Source: Bacteroidia bacterium | GTDB taxonomy: Bacteria; Bacteroidota; Bacteroidia; Flavobacteriales; Flavobacteriaceae | Reading direction: 5' to 3' | Length of the DNA: 64,000 bases | Assembly: GCA_030431055.1 (NCBI GenBank) | Contig: JAUIJA010000004.1 | Span: forward strand, 1 to 64,000 | In this document: piece after piece, positions 28,157 through 37,279 of the stretch | Layout: each line of letters opens with the position of its first letter | Position numbering within the stretch: the first letter of the stretch is position 1 | Notes under the pieces: model-generated | What the model saw: the letters and a program-made list of their open reading frames with translations, nothing else | What the model was told of the DNA's origin: nothing | Database searches by the model: none | Position numbers and translations under genes: made by a program

Positions 28157-28183
28157 AAAAAGTCCAACATTCGTTGGACTTTA
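28154..28183. terminator. Bidirectional terminator
   Basis: AGTCCAAC-ATTC-GTTGGACT with an A-run before and TTTATATTTT after, between the convergent csaA and DUF3276 genes. Confidence 0.82.
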
Positions 28184-28204
28184 TATTTTAATAAAACGTT
28201 CCGA

Positions 28205-28576
28205 TTAAATATCGTCGAAACTTACATCAGTAAAACTTTCTGTAGAAGAACTACTTTCTTCAGTAGTAAAGCTTTCTCTTTTAAAATCTTTTTGATGTCT
28301 TTCAGAAATTACTTCTTCACCTTTTTCATTAATAACAAAGTTTGTCATTTCTTCTAAGATTTCACTAAAAGCGGCAAAATCTTCTTTGTATAAATAGATT
28401 TTGTGTTTTTTAAAGTGGTATGAACCATCTTCTTCAGTAAATTTTTTACTTTCAGTAATTGTAATGTAATAGTCGTTTGCTTTAGTAGATCGTACATCGA
28501 AGAAATATGTTCTTCTACCAGCTCTCAATACTTTAGAAAAGATTTCTTCCTTTTCTAACATGTCATTGTCTCTCAT
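28205..28576 (-). CDS. DUF3276 / bacterial Pur-alpha-like nucleic acid-binding protein
   Basis: The start at MRDNDMLEKEEIF gives 123 residues and is the family's usual start; an ATG 15 bases upstream is also possible. The core KVLRAGRRTYFFDVRSTKAN, DYYITITESKKFTEEDGS and FKKHKIYLYKEDF is the PUR repeat found in small Bacteroidetes and spirochete proteins that bind single-stranded nucleic acid. The C-terminal tail is acidic and serine-rich. The gene has its own converging terminator. Confidence 0.88.
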   Translation of the reverse strand: MRDNDMLEKEEIFSKVLRAGRRTYFFDVRSTKANDYYITITESKKFTEEDGSYHFKKHKIYLYKEDFAAFSEILEEMTNFVINEKGEEVISERHQKDFKRESFTTEESSSSTESFTDVSFDDI

Positions 28577-28643
28577 AATCCAATCTTTCAATTAGTAGTT
28601 TTGTGTTTCAAAAATCTAAAAAAAAATATAATAAACCAATTTT

Positions 28644-30410
28644 TTAATTAATTTCTTTTTCCGAAAGTTGCTTTAAGTAAAGTTCTTTGTAATAACCTTC
28701 GGTTTCTACTAATTGATTATGAGTGCCTTGCTGAATAATTTTTCCGTCTTCCAGTATGATTATTTTATCGGCATTTTTAATAGAAGAAATTCTGTGACTA
28801 ACAATAATGGTTGTTTTATTTGCACTATGTTGAGCCAAGTTATTCAAAATAGCTTCTTCGGTTTCAGTGTCTACTGCGCTTAGACAATCGTCGAGTAGAA
28901 GAATTGGCGCTTCCTTAATCAATGCTCGAGCTATAGAAACACGCTGTTTTTGTCCGCCTGAAAGTGTAATTCCGCGTTCGCCTAAAACCGTATCGTAACC
29001 ATTTTTAAAGTCGATAATATTATGATGAACATTAGCTTTTTTAGCAACATCTTCAATTTCTTCATCGGTTGCGTTTTCTTTACCAAATTTGATATTGTTT
29101 TTAATAGAATCGGAAAATAAAAAAGCATCTTGTGGAACTACACTAATTTGATTTCTTAAATCGTATAGGTTTAGTTTTTTAGTGGATTTTCCGTCGATTA
29201 AAACTTCTCCGTTTGTAGTATCGTATAATCGGCTAATTAATGCTAAAATTGAAGATTTACCTGAACCTGTTTTTCCTAAAACACCAAGTGTTTCTCCTTT
29301 ATTTAAGCTGAATGAAACATCTTTTAAAGCTTCAATATTGGTGTCGTCATATATAAAGGAAACATTTTTAAATTCGATATTTCCATGTATTTCAGAATGA
29401 CTAGAATTGGTGTTTTTAATATCGGGTTGTTCTTTTAAAAACTCGTTTATTCTAGCTTGAGATGCTTCTGCTTCTTGTATTAAAGAGGAAACCCAACCTA
29501 AAGATGCTACTGGCCACGTTAACATATTGATGTACAGCATAAACTGAGCAATTTTACCCAAATTGTCAATTTCTGTACTTCCTTCCATGTACATTAATCC
29601 ACCAAAATAAATCACAACTAAATTACTCAATCCTATTAATAATATCATTAACGGACCAAATAATGAATGAACTTTGGCTAAACTTAAGGCTTTAGTTTTA
29701 CTGTCGAGTGTTAAGGTGTTAAATTCGTCTAATTTTTGCGATTCTATTGCATATGCTTTAATAACTCTAATTCCTGAAAACATTTCTTGTGCAAATGAAG
29801 AAAGTGTAGATAAATTCTTTTGAAATAAGCTACTTCGTTTATGAATTTCAGAGCTTATTTTGAAAATTCCGTACGACAGAAAGGGTAGTGGAAGTAAAGA
29901 GTAAAAAGTAAGCTTGGGAGAAATGTTATACATGAAAATAATTACCGTAGTAAATCGGATAATTGTATTAATAGAATACATTACTGCTGGGCCAACATAC
30001 ATACGGACTTTACTAACGTCTTCACTTATGCGATTCATTAAATCTCCTGTGCGATTTCTTTTGTAGAAACTTTGTGATAATGCTTGATAATGTTGATAAA
30101 TTTCGTTTTTTAAATCAAATTCAACATAACGAGACATTACAATTAAAGTTTGACGCATTAAGAAGGTGAAAAAACCAGCAATTGTAGTAGCACCAAGTAT
30201 CAATAAGATATTTTTAAGTAAATCGAAAGAAATCTCACTAATAGCAACATTTTCTTTCTTTACATATTCTTCAATAATTTTAATAGAATCTCCTACAAAT
30301 TCTGGAGTAAGTAAAGCAAATAGTTGTGCTATTATGGTGATTAAAATTCCAGCTAAAAACCGAAACTTATATTTTATAAAATATTTATTTAAATGTTGTA
30401 ATTCTTTCAT
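28644..30410 (-). CDS. ABC exporter, fused membrane and ATPase domains (MsbA-like)
   Basis: The 588-residue half-transporter has six membrane segments in residues about 15-310 and a C-terminal nucleotide-binding domain. The latter has Walker A GKTGSGKSS, the Q-loop QISVVPQDAFLFSD, signature LSGGQKQRVSIA and Walker B ILLLDDCLSAVD. It works as a homodimer exporting lipids, drugs or peptides; the substrate is not predictable. The gene is alone, with a 190-base upstream gap shared with the leucine dehydrogenase gene. Confidence 0.93.
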   Translation of the reverse strand: MKELQHLNKYFIKYKFRFLAGILITIIAQLFALLTPEFVGDSIKIIEEYVKKENVAISEISFDLLKNILLILGATTIAGFFTFLMRQTLIVMSRYVEFDLKNEIYQHYQALSQSFYKRNRTGDLMNRISEDVSKVRMYVGPAVMYSINTIIRFTTVIIFMYNISPKLTFYSLLPLPFLSYGIFKISSEIHKRSSLFQKNLSTLSSFAQEMFSGIRVIKAYAIESQKLDEFNTLTLDSKTKALSLAKVHSLFGPLMILLIGLSNLVVIYFGGLMYMEGSTEIDNLGKIAQFMLYINMLTWPVASLGWVSSLIQEAEASQARINEFLKEQPDIKNTNSSHSEIHGNIEFKNVSFIYDDTNIEALKDVSFSLNKGETLGVLGKTGSGKSSILALISRLYDTTNGEVLIDGKSTKKLNLYDLRNQISVVPQDAFLFSDSIKNNIKFGKENATDEEIEDVAKKANVHHNIIDFKNGYDTVLGERGITLSGGQKQRVSIARALIKEAPILLLDDCLSAVDTETEEAILNNLAQHSANKTTIIVSHRISSIKNADKIIILEDGKIIQQGTHNQLVETEGYYKELYLKQLSEKEIN

Positions 30411-30599
30411 TTAGCTAGATAAAAAGCAAGTTTTTGGCAAAATTATAAATTAAAAAACAATGTTTCTCTAATTTTTGTTTTCTCTTAACAAATTACATTT
30501 TGTTATTATATTCTTAAAAATACTTTACAATATTGAAAATCTTTAAAATTATACGTAATATTGCACTACATTTTTGAATAATTATCAACACACATAAAC

Positions 30600-31706
30600 A
30601 TGACAGGAGATATAATTAAAGCAAACGAACTTCAGAAAGTTGATCCAGTATTTGGTCAAGTTTCTTTTGATGGTCATGAGCAAGTTGTTTTTTGCCACGA
30701 CAAAGATACTGGTTTAAAAGCAATAATTGGTATTCACAACACAGTTTTAGGTCCAGCATTAGGTGGAACTAGAATGTGGAATTACCGCAACGAATGGGAA
30801 GCGTTAAACGATGTTTTACGTCTTTCTAGAGGAATGTCTTTCAAATCTTCAATTTCAGGATTAAATTTAGGTGGAGGTAAAGCCGTAATCATTGGCGATG
30901 CTAAAACGCAAAAAACACCGGAATTAATGCGTCGTTTTGGTCAATTTGTTGACTCTTTATCTGGGCGTTACATTACTGCAGAAGATGTAGGAATGGAAAC
31001 AAAAGATATGGATATTGTAAGAGAAGTGACAAAGCATGTAACTGGAATTTCTGAAGCAAAAGGTGGTTCAGGGAATCCTTCTCCTATAACAGCTTACGGT
31101 GTTTTTATGGGGTTAAAAGCTGCTGCAAAGTATCAATTTGGAACGGATAATTTAGAAGGTAAAAAAGTATTAGTTCAAGGAATTGGTCACGTAGGTGAAG
31201 TTTTAGTACAGCACTTAACAGAAAATGGAGCAACGGTAACAATTTCAGACATTAACGAACAGCGTTTACACGATGTTGGTTCTAAATACGGAGCAAAAAT
31301 CTTTACAGGAACAGATTTATATTCTGCCGATGTAGATATTTATGCGCCTTGTGCTTTAGGAGCAACAATTAACGACGATACAATTGATAAGTTAAAAGCA
31401 AAAGTTATCGCTGGTGCTGCTAACAATCAGTTGGCAAACGAAGTTAAACACGGTCAAATTTTAAAGGAAAAAGGAATTTTATATGCTCCTGATTTCTTAA
31501 TTAATGCTGGTGGAGTTATTAATGTATATTCTGAACTTGAAAACTTAACAAAAGCTCAAGTAATGGAAAAAACAGAAAATATCTATAATACAGCATTAGA
31601 AATTTTTGATTTTTCTGATAAGAATAATGCAACAACTCACGCTGCAGCATTATCAATCGCTCAAAAGCGTATAGACGATAGAAAAAAAGAATTACAAAAC
31701 CAGTAA
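30600..31706 (+). CDS. ldh: Leucine dehydrogenase (Glu/Leu/Phe/Val dehydrogenase family)
   Basis: The 368-residue enzyme has catalytic lysines at K82 (GMSFKSSISGLNL) and K94 (GGGKAVIIGD), and a Rossmann NAD motif GIGHVGEVLVQHL. It oxidatively deaminates leucine and other branched-chain amino acids to 2-oxo acids. The length fits leucine dehydrogenase rather than glutamate dehydrogenase. An HMG-CoA lyase for later leucine breakdown is elsewhere in the window. A TAATATTG near-match lies about 45 bases upstream. Confidence 0.93.
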   Translation: MTGDIIKANELQKVDPVFGQVSFDGHEQVVFCHDKDTGLKAIIGIHNTVLGPALGGTRMWNYRNEWEALNDVLRLSRGMSFKSSISGLNLGGGKAVIIGDAKTQKTPELMRRFGQFVDSLSGRYITAEDVGMETKDMDIVREVTKHVTGISEAKGGSGNPSPITAYGVFMGLKAAAKYQFGTDNLEGKKVLVQGIGHVGEVLVQHLTENGATVTISDINEQRLHDVGSKYGAKIFTGTDLYSADVDIYAPCALGATINDDTIDKLKAKVIAGAANNQLANEVKHGQILKEKGILYAPDFLINAGGVINVYSELENLTKAQVMEKTENIYNTALEIFDFSDKNNATTHAAALSIAQKRIDDRKKELQNQ

Positions 31707-31785
31707 TTTTTGAATAATATTGTATTTTTGCAAAGCGAAAGAAATTAATCTTTCGCTTTCTTAATTTTAAAAGTTCTTATTCAAT

Positions 31786-32727
31786 ATGTTAAACAGGAGA
31801 CATATTCGTATTAAAGTTATGCAAAGTATTTATGCTATGCATCAACACGAGTCAGATGACTTAGGAAAAGAAGAGAGATTCTTATTTCAAAGTATCGAAA
31901 ACATGCAAGATTTGTATTTATTAATGCTTTCTGCATTAATGGAAATTCGAGCTAAAGAGGAAGAATATTTAGAAGTTTCTTCAAAAAAGCATTTGGCTAC
32001 AAAAGAAGAACGCAATCCTAATAAAAAATTCATTCAAAATGCTGTTTTGTTATCACTATCAAATTCTGAAGTGATAAACGAAGCAATTGAAGAACACAAA
32101 ATTTCTAACTGGAAACAAAACGATGATGTTATTTTGTTTTTATTAGAAGCAATTAAAGAAAGTACGGTTTATCAAAGATATATGAGCAAACCGGTTGGAA
32201 CTTTTAAAGACGAAAAGTATTTTATTGCAGATTTGTTTTCTGAAGTAATTGCGCCAAACGAAAAGTTATACGATTATCTAGAAGATAATAAACTAACTTG
32301 GTTAGACGATTTACCTTTGGTAAATACTTTTGTTTTAAAGCAAATTAAAGGTTTCAAATCTGAAAATGAAACGTTTCGTTTTTCAAATCTTTACAAAGAT
32401 GAAGATGATAGAGATTTCGTAAAGAATTTATTCAGAAAAACAGTTTTAAACGAAGTTGAATTGTCTAAAGAATACATCGATAAAACGCCAAATTGGGATG
32501 CTGATCGTATTGCTGAATTAGATACTATTATCTTAAAAATGGCAATTTGCGAATTGTTAAAATTTCCATCAATTCCGGTAAAAGTTACTATTAATGAATA
32601 TCTTGAAATTGCTAAAGAATACTCAACACCAAAAAGTAGTATCTTTATCAACGGAATTTTAGATAATTTAGTTAAAGATTTTCAAAAAGAAAATAAATTA
32701 GCAAAAGCAGGTAGAGGATTATTATAA
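31786..32727 (+). CDS. nusB: Transcription antitermination factor NusB
   Basis: The 313-residue protein begins RRHIRIKVMQSIYAMHQHE and has the NusB RNA-binding fold in its C-terminal half (ADRIAELDTIILKMAICELL, then VTINEYLEIAKEYSTPKS). It is about twice the length of E. coli NusB. The long N-terminal region is usual in Bacteroidetes. It heads the operon nusB, DUF1573 and yajC (gaps of 17 and 11 bases). NusB binds boxA RNA with S10 in rRNA antitermination. Confidence 0.94.
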   Translation: MLNRRHIRIKVMQSIYAMHQHESDDLGKEERFLFQSIENMQDLYLLMLSALMEIRAKEEEYLEVSSKKHLATKEERNPNKKFIQNAVLLSLSNSEVINEAIEEHKISNWKQNDDVILFLLEAIKESTVYQRYMSKPVGTFKDEKYFIADLFSEVIAPNEKLYDYLEDNKLTWLDDLPLVNTFVLKQIKGFKSENETFRFSNLYKDEDDRDFVKNLFRKTVLNEVELSKEYIDKTPNWDADRIAELDTIILKMAICELLKFPSIPVKVTINEYLEIAKEYSTPKSSIFINGILDNLVKDFQKENKLAKAGRGLL

Positions 32728-32744
32728 ACCAAAATCTATTATAA

Positions 32745-33197
32745 ATGAAAAAAGTAGTAAGTTTAGTAACAGTTTCTATGGTTTTACTTTTAAGCTCGTG
32801 TAACCAAACACCAAAAAGTAAAATTACAGATGAAGATATGAAAGCTGTCGAAGCACAACAAGCATTAGTTGGTAAATTACCAAAAATAGAATTCGATAAA
32901 ATTGAACATAATTTTGGAGTTATTAATGAAGGCGATGTTGTAGAAACTGAATTTATGGTAAAAAATGTAGGAGAAAGCGATTTAATTATTGCAAATGCTA
33001 AAGGAAGTTGTGGATGTACAGTTCCTAATCCACCAAAAGAGCCAATTGCTCCAGGAGATTCTGCGCCTATTAAAGTTACGTTTAATTCGTCAGGGAAACC
33101 AGGGAATCAAAGTAAAACTGTTACATTAACGACAAATACTGAAAATGGTCGTGAAACATTTACAATTAGAGCAGAAGTTACACCTAAAAATAAATAA
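32745..33197 (+). CDS. DUF1573 lipoprotein
   Basis: The 150-residue protein has a lipoprotein signal (Cys in VLLLSSCNQTPKS) and one DUF1573 domain with GSCGCTVPNPPKEP and NSSGKPGNQSKTVTL. It sits between nusB and yajC, a conserved order in Flavobacteria. Function is unknown. It is a paralogue of the secreted DUF1573 protein at 3040-3429. Confidence 0.9.
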   Translation: MKKVVSLVTVSMVLLLSSCNQTPKSKITDEDMKAVEAQQALVGKLPKIEFDKIEHNFGVINEGDVVETEFMVKNVGESDLIIANAKGSCGCTVPNPPKEPIAPGDSAPIKVTFNSSGKPGNQSKTVTLTTNTENGRETFTIRAEVTPKNK

Positions 33198-33208
33198 AAA
33201 GTAAAGTT

Positions 33209-33481
33209 ATGAGTACAACACTAATTATTCAGTTGCTATTAATGGTAGCAATTTTCTATTTTTTATTAATTCGTCCAAACCAACAACGTGCTAAAAAAGA
33301 AAAAGCTTTTGAAGCAGGTGTGAAAATTGGCGATAAAATTATAACAAAAGCTGGAATTCACGGAAAAATAGCTGAATTAGGAGAAACAACTATTGTTATT
33401 GAAACAATGGCGGGAAAAATTAAAATGGAGCGTTCTGCAATTTCTATGGAAATGAGCGCAAAATTGAACGAGAAGAAGTAA
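33209..33481 (+). CDS. yajC: Preprotein translocase subunit YajC
   Basis: The 90-residue protein has one N-terminal membrane segment (LIIQLLLMVAIFYFLLIRP) and the YajC motif RPNQQRAKKEKAFEAGVKIGDKIIT. It associates with SecDF in the inner membrane. It is the last gene of the nusB operon and is followed by a small hairpin. Confidence 0.96.
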   Translation: MSTTLIIQLLLMVAIFYFLLIRPNQQRAKKEKAFEAGVKIGDKIITKAGIHGKIAELGETTIVIETMAGKIKMERSAISMEMSAKLNEKK

Positions 33482-33492
33482 TCTACTTTTTT

Positions 33493-33520
33493 AGATGCTG
33501 AATCAAGTTCAGCATGACAT
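33493..33520. repeat. Palindromic repeat AGATGCTGAA...TTCAGCATGACA
   Basis: ATGCTGAA-TCAAG-TTCAGCAT forms a stem of 8 base pairs with short loop after yajC. A related, less symmetrical copy occurs at 52192-52218 (AGATGCTTCGACAAGCTCAG...). It may also act as the operon's terminator, although there is no T-run after it. Confidence 0.6.
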
Positions 33521-34101
33521 CAACGATATTTATCATTAAGACCTTTACCTTCAATAAGTAAAGGTTTTATTTTTTCTAAACGTGAAAGTTTAGTTTTTTC
33601 TTGCTTTGCAGATTCTATATGTTCTAAATATTCTCGTTGTTTGTATGGAGTTAAAGCTTCAAATTGCGCTTTCAATTCTGGATTTTCTTTTAAGAATTTT
33701 TCAAATAATTCCGATTGTATCGCTTTTTTCTTTTGCGGTTTTACAGCTAATCCTTTTTCTTCAATTTGTATCGCTTCTTTAATGTAAGCTAGAATTGTTT
33801 TTTCATCAATTTCATCTTTCGATTGAAAACGCATTTGTCGTAAAGCTTTGGTTGTTCCTTCTTGCGCATTAATTAGAAGTTTTTTTTCATCTTTCAAGAA
33901 AACTCCGTTAAAAAACCAAATTCCGAAATAAGATTTAAATCCGCCAATTCCTAGAACATTTTTTCCATTATATGTATAAACAGGACCGCCCCATTTTGTT
34001 GTTTCAATAAGATTTGTTTTTCTAATTATTGAATGTAACAAATCTAACTCTTCGTTCCATTGGTTGGTTTTATTCCAAGGATTTTTCTTTTGTTCTTCCA
34101 T
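33520..34101 (-). CDS. DUF1801 / YdeI (OmpD-associated) family protein
   Basis: The 193-residue protein has an N-terminal DUF1801 domain (TNLIETTKWGGPVYTYNGKNV, FKSYFGIWFFNG) and a C-terminal helical YdeI/OmpD-associated domain (LKAQFEALTPYKQREYLEHIESAKQEKTK, split by a short spacer). YdeI proteins have been linked to peptide resistance and envelope stress. The mechanism is not known. It is monocistronic. Confidence 0.85.
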   Translation of the reverse strand: MEEQKKNPWNKTNQWNEELDLLHSIIRKTNLIETTKWGGPVYTYNGKNVLGIGGFKSYFGIWFFNGVFLKDEKKLLINAQEGTTKALRQMRFQSKDEIDEKTILAYIKEAIQIEEKGLAVKPQKKKAIQSELFEKFLKENPELKAQFEALTPYKQREYLEHIESAKQEKTKLSRLEKIKPLLIEGKGLNDKYR

Positions 34102-34176
34102 AAATAAGGCAATTGTCTTATTGTTTGGTTAGCTATTTCAAAATAGTTTTGAAATTGAATTCTTAAATGTAAAATT

Positions 34177-34806
34177 ATGAAAAAAATTGGATTATTACTT
34201 TTATTGTTAGTTAACGTAGGTTTTGCGCAAAAAGATTTTTCTAAACTTAAAAACGAGTTTAAAGATATAAAGTTACCTTTTGAGACAACAAAGGATTACT
34301 TTCCTAAAATAGGTTATGATGCGCTTTATGATGTAGAAATTGATTTCGAGCCTAATAAAAACGGACTTGTTTCAGAAATCACATCAATTTTCAAAGAAAA
34401 TGGAATGTATTATAATAAAAGTTCACGCTATTTTTCAGTTGGAAAATTCAATTATAATGACTTTACTTTTATTATATATTACATTGTAGAAACACATCAT
34501 TCAGATGGTCATTTAGAATCGTATTATTCTATGGATATGTATGATTCTAACGGAAATTGGAAGAATAATTTCATTATTGGAGGAAATCATTATAAGCTAA
34601 ATTATATGAAAGATCCTGTAACTGCTTATGAAGATAAAACTCAAACAAAAATTGAAGTTGAAAAAGGAAATTTAGTTATAAAGAAATCTATGGTTCAAAA
34701 TAATTATGTGAGAACTCCAGAGGAAATGAAATTGACGAAATCAACTACGACACAAGAAATACACACAATTGATTCACAAGGAAAAACGACTATGATTAGA
34801 CAATAA
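34177..34806 (+). CDS. Secreted protein of unknown function
   Basis: The 209-residue protein has a signal peptide (MKKIGLLLLLLVNVGFAQ). The mature part includes YDALYDVEIDFEPNKNGLVS and several Tyr-rich strands, suggesting a small beta-domain. I recognise no family. It is followed immediately by a terminator. Confidence 0.7.
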   Translation: MKKIGLLLLLLVNVGFAQKDFSKLKNEFKDIKLPFETTKDYFPKIGYDALYDVEIDFEPNKNGLVSEITSIFKENGMYYNKSSRYFSVGKFNYNDFTFIIYYIVETHHSDGHLESYYSMDMYDSNGNWKNNFIIGGNHYKLNYMKDPVTAYEDKTQTKIEVEKGNLVIKKSMVQNNYVRTPEEMKLTKSTTTQEIHTIDSQGKTTMIRQ

Positions 34807-34836
34807 AAAAAGGAAGCAATTTGCTTCCTTTTTTAT
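34806..34836. terminator. Bidirectional terminator
   Basis: AAAAAAAGGAAGC-AATTT-GCTTCCTTTTTT between the convergent ends of the secreted-protein gene and pepT. Confidence 0.9.
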
Positions 34837-34846
34837 TCATTTGAAA

Positions 34847-36085
34847 TTATTTTTTTGCAGTAAGCTCTGCTATTTTTACAATTACTTCTGTCGCTTTAAT
34901 CATACTTTCAACAGGAACGTATTCGTATTTTCCGTGGAAGTTATGTCCGCCAGCAAAAATATTCGGACAAGGTAATCCCATGTATGATAATTGCGACCCA
35001 TCAGTTCCACCGCGAATAGGCTTGATAATAGGTTCTATTCCTAATTCTTTCATGGCTTTTTCGGCAATTTCAACAATATGAAAAACAGGTTCTACTTTTT
35101 CACGCATGTTAAAATATTGGTCTTTAATTTCTACAGTACAAATGTCTTCACCAAATTGTTTTGCATAGTCTTTGTTAAACTTATCAGCAATTGTGTGAAT
35201 TAATTCTTTACGCGCTTCAAATTTAGCTCTATCATGATCACGAATAATAAAACCTACAGTAGTTTCTTCTAAACTTCCTTCTAAAGTATGTACATGGAAG
35301 AAACCTTCATAACCTGTAGTTTTTTCTGGAACTTCGTTTGCAGGTAATTCTGCAATAAATTGACTTGCTAAAAGCATAGAGTTAATCATTTTTCCTTTAG
35401 CATAACCAGGATGAACACTTTTTCCTTTAAACGTTACTTTTGCACCAGCAGCATTAAAGTTTTCGTATTCTAATTCGCCAATTTGACTTCCATCCATAGT
35501 ATAAGCCCAATCAGCACCAAATTTTGCAACATCAAATTTATGAGCACCACGACCAATTTCTTCATCTGGTGTAAATCCAACGCGAATTTTTCCGTGTTTA
35601 ATTTCTGGATGCTGGATTAAATAATCCATAGCTTCCATAATTTCGGTAATTCCAGCTTTATCATCAGCGCCTAAAAGAGTAGTTCCGTCAGTTGTGATTA
35701 AAGTTTGGCCTTTATATAACAATAAATCTTCAAAATAACTTGGCGATAAAATAATGTTTTGTTCTGCATTTAAAACAATGTCTTTTCCGTCGTAATTTTC
35801 AATAATTTGAGGATTTACATTTGCTCCAGTAAAATCAGGAGTTGTGTCAAAATGTGCTACAAAACCAATTGTGGGAACATCATGTTCTACATTACTAGGA
35901 AGCGTTGCCATTACATAAGCATTTTCATCTATGGTAACATCTTCCATTCCCATTGCTTTTAACTCGTCAACAAGTTTGTTAGCAAGGTTCCACTGTTTTT
36001 CTGTACTTGGTGTAGTTGTTGAATTTGGATCTGATTCTGTGTCGATTGTAACGTAACTTACAAATCTATCTATGATTTTTTGCAT
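34847..36085 (-). CDS. pepT: Peptidase T (tripeptide aminopeptidase)
   Basis: The 412-residue M20-family dizinc peptidase removes the N-terminal residue of tripeptides. Metal-site motifs are [32 protein letters not shown] and YTMDGS; the C-terminal His is in [14 protein letters not shown]. Length is standard and it has no signal, so it is cytosolic. It is transcribed divergently from pyrD. Confidence 0.96.
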   Translation of the reverse strand: MQKIIDRFVSYVTIDTESDPNSTTTPSTEKQWNLANKLVDELKAMGMEDVTIDENAYVMATLPSNVEHDVPTIGFVAHFDTTPDFTGANVNPQIIENYDGKDIVLNAEQNIILSPSYFEDLLLYKGQTLITTDGTTLLGADDKAGITEIMEAMDYLIQHPEIKHGKIRVGFTPDEEIGRGAHKFDVAKFGADWAYTMDGSQIGELEYENFNAAGAKVTFKGKSVHPGYAKGKMINSMLLASQFIAELPANEVPEKTTGYEGFFHVHTLEGSLEETTVGFIIRDHDRAKFEARKELIHTIADKFNKDYAKQFGEDICTVEIKDQYFNMREKVEPVFHIVEIAEKAMKELGIEPIIKPIRGGTDGSQLSYMGLPCPNIFAGGHNFHGKYEYVPVESMIKATEVIVKIAELTAKK

Positions 36086-36178
36086 GATTGAATTTTAATT
36101 TTGCCAAAGATACTATTTTCTAAAGAAAAGATTTGAAAGGTTTTATTAGAATATGTTTATAAATTAATAGCTAATTTC

Positions 36179-36186
36179 TATTTTTG
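36179..36186 (+). promoter_or_regulatory. Candidate -7 element for pyrD
   Basis: TATTTTTG matches TAnnTTTG, 19 bases before the pyrD start. Confidence 0.45.
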
Positions 36187-36205
36187 CAGGAACAACAACA
36201 CACAC

Positions 36206-37240
36206 ATGTACAAACTAATTATTCGTCCGTTACTTTTTCTTTTTGATCCTGAAAAAGTGCATCATTTTACCTTTTCTTTAATTCGTTTTTTAAATAAAGT
36301 TGGTTTTGGTCCGATTTTCAAAAGTATTTACGAAGTAAATAATTCTAAACTTGAAAGAGAAGTTTTTGGCTTAAAATTTAAAAATCCTGTTGGTTTAGCA
36401 GCAGGTTTTGATAAAGACGCTAAACTATATCAAGAATTATCAAATTTTGGTTTTGGATTTATTGAAATAGGAACTTTAACGCCAAAACCTCAAGATGGAA
36501 ATCCTAAAAAACGTTTGTTTCGTTTAAAAGCAGATTCAGCGATTATTAACAGAATGGGTTTTAATAATGGCGGAGTGGAAGAAGCTGTTTTACGATTGAA
36601 GAAAAATAAAGGCGTTTTAATTGGTGGAAATATTGGAAAAAATAAAGTCACACCAAATGAAAATGCGGTTGATGATTACAAAATCTGTTTTGAAGCTTTG
36701 TTTCCTTACGTTGATTATTTTGTGGTAAATGTAAGTTCGCCAAACACTCCAAATTTACGAGAGTTACAAGACAAAGAACCATTAACTAATTTACTTCAAA
36801 CCCTACAAAATCTAAATAGCGAAAAACCTGTCACTTCGAGCGGAGTCGAGAAGCCAAAACCAATACTTTTAAAAATTGCTCCCGATTTAACAAACGAACA
36901 ATTATTAGATATTATCGATATTGTAAAAGAAACGAAAATTGCTGGAGTGATTGCAACGAATACAACCATTTCGAGAGAAGGTTTACACTCAGAAAATAAA
37001 GTTGAAGTAGGAGGTTTATCAGGTAAACCATTAACGAACCGTTCAACGGAAGTTATTCGTTTTCTATCTGAAAAAAGTAACAAAGCATTTCCTATTATTG
37101 GCGTTGGTGGAATTCATTCAGCGCAAGATGCTTTAGAGAAATTAGAAGCTGGCGCAAGTTTAGTGCAATTGTATACCGGATTTATCTATGAAGGTCCGAA
37201 ATTGATTAAAGAAATTAATAAAGCTTTATTGAAGAAATAA
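36206..37240 (+). CDS. pyrD: Dihydroorotate dehydrogenase (quinone), class 2
   Basis: The 344-residue membrane-associated enzyme oxidises dihydroorotate to orotate in pyrimidine synthesis, passing electrons to menaquinone. It has the class 2 N-terminal helices, [51 protein letters not shown] with the catalytic Ser, and ATNTTISR. Between residues about 205 and 220 the chain carries an extra stretch, PVTSSGVEK, coded by a palindromic repeat (36829-36853) read in frame. Confidence 0.97.
   Translation: MYKLIIRPLLFLFDPEKVHHFTFSLIRFLNKVGFGPIFKSIYEVNNSKLEREVFGLKFKNPVGLAAGFDKDAKLYQELSNFGFGFIEIGTLTPKPQDGNPKKRLFRLKADSAIINRMGFNNGGVEEAVLRLKKNKGVLIGGNIGKNKVTPNENAVDDYKICFEALFPYVDYFVVNVSSPNTPNLRELQDKEPLTNLLQTLQNLNSEKPVTSSGVEKPKPILLKIAPDLTNEQLLDIIDIVKETKIAGVIATNTTISREGLHSENKVEVGGLSGKPLTNRSTEVIRFLSEKSNKAFPIIGVGGIHSAQDALEKLEAGASLVQLYTGFIYEGPKLIKEINKALLKK
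36829..36853. repeat. Repeat fragment inside the pyrD coding sequence
   Basis: GTCACTTCGAG...GTCGAGAAG repeats the left half of the 60-bp element at 27726 and 53001. It is in frame within pyrD and adds about nine residues in a loop before [11 protein letters not shown]. Confidence 0.65.
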
Positions 37241-37245
37241 ATTTC

Positions 37246-37261
37246 AAGAAAACGTTTTCTT
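37246..37261. promoter_or_regulatory. Perfect 16-bp palindrome between pyrD and the HMG-CoA lyase gene
   Basis: AAGAAAACGTTTTCTT is its own reverse complement. It lies 5 bases after the pyrD stop and 18 before the next start. The CG-centred GAAAACGTTTTC form resembles operators of LacI-family regulators. It has no T-run typical of a terminator. Confidence 0.45.
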
Positions 37262-37279
37262 TTATTACTTTTGAAAACT

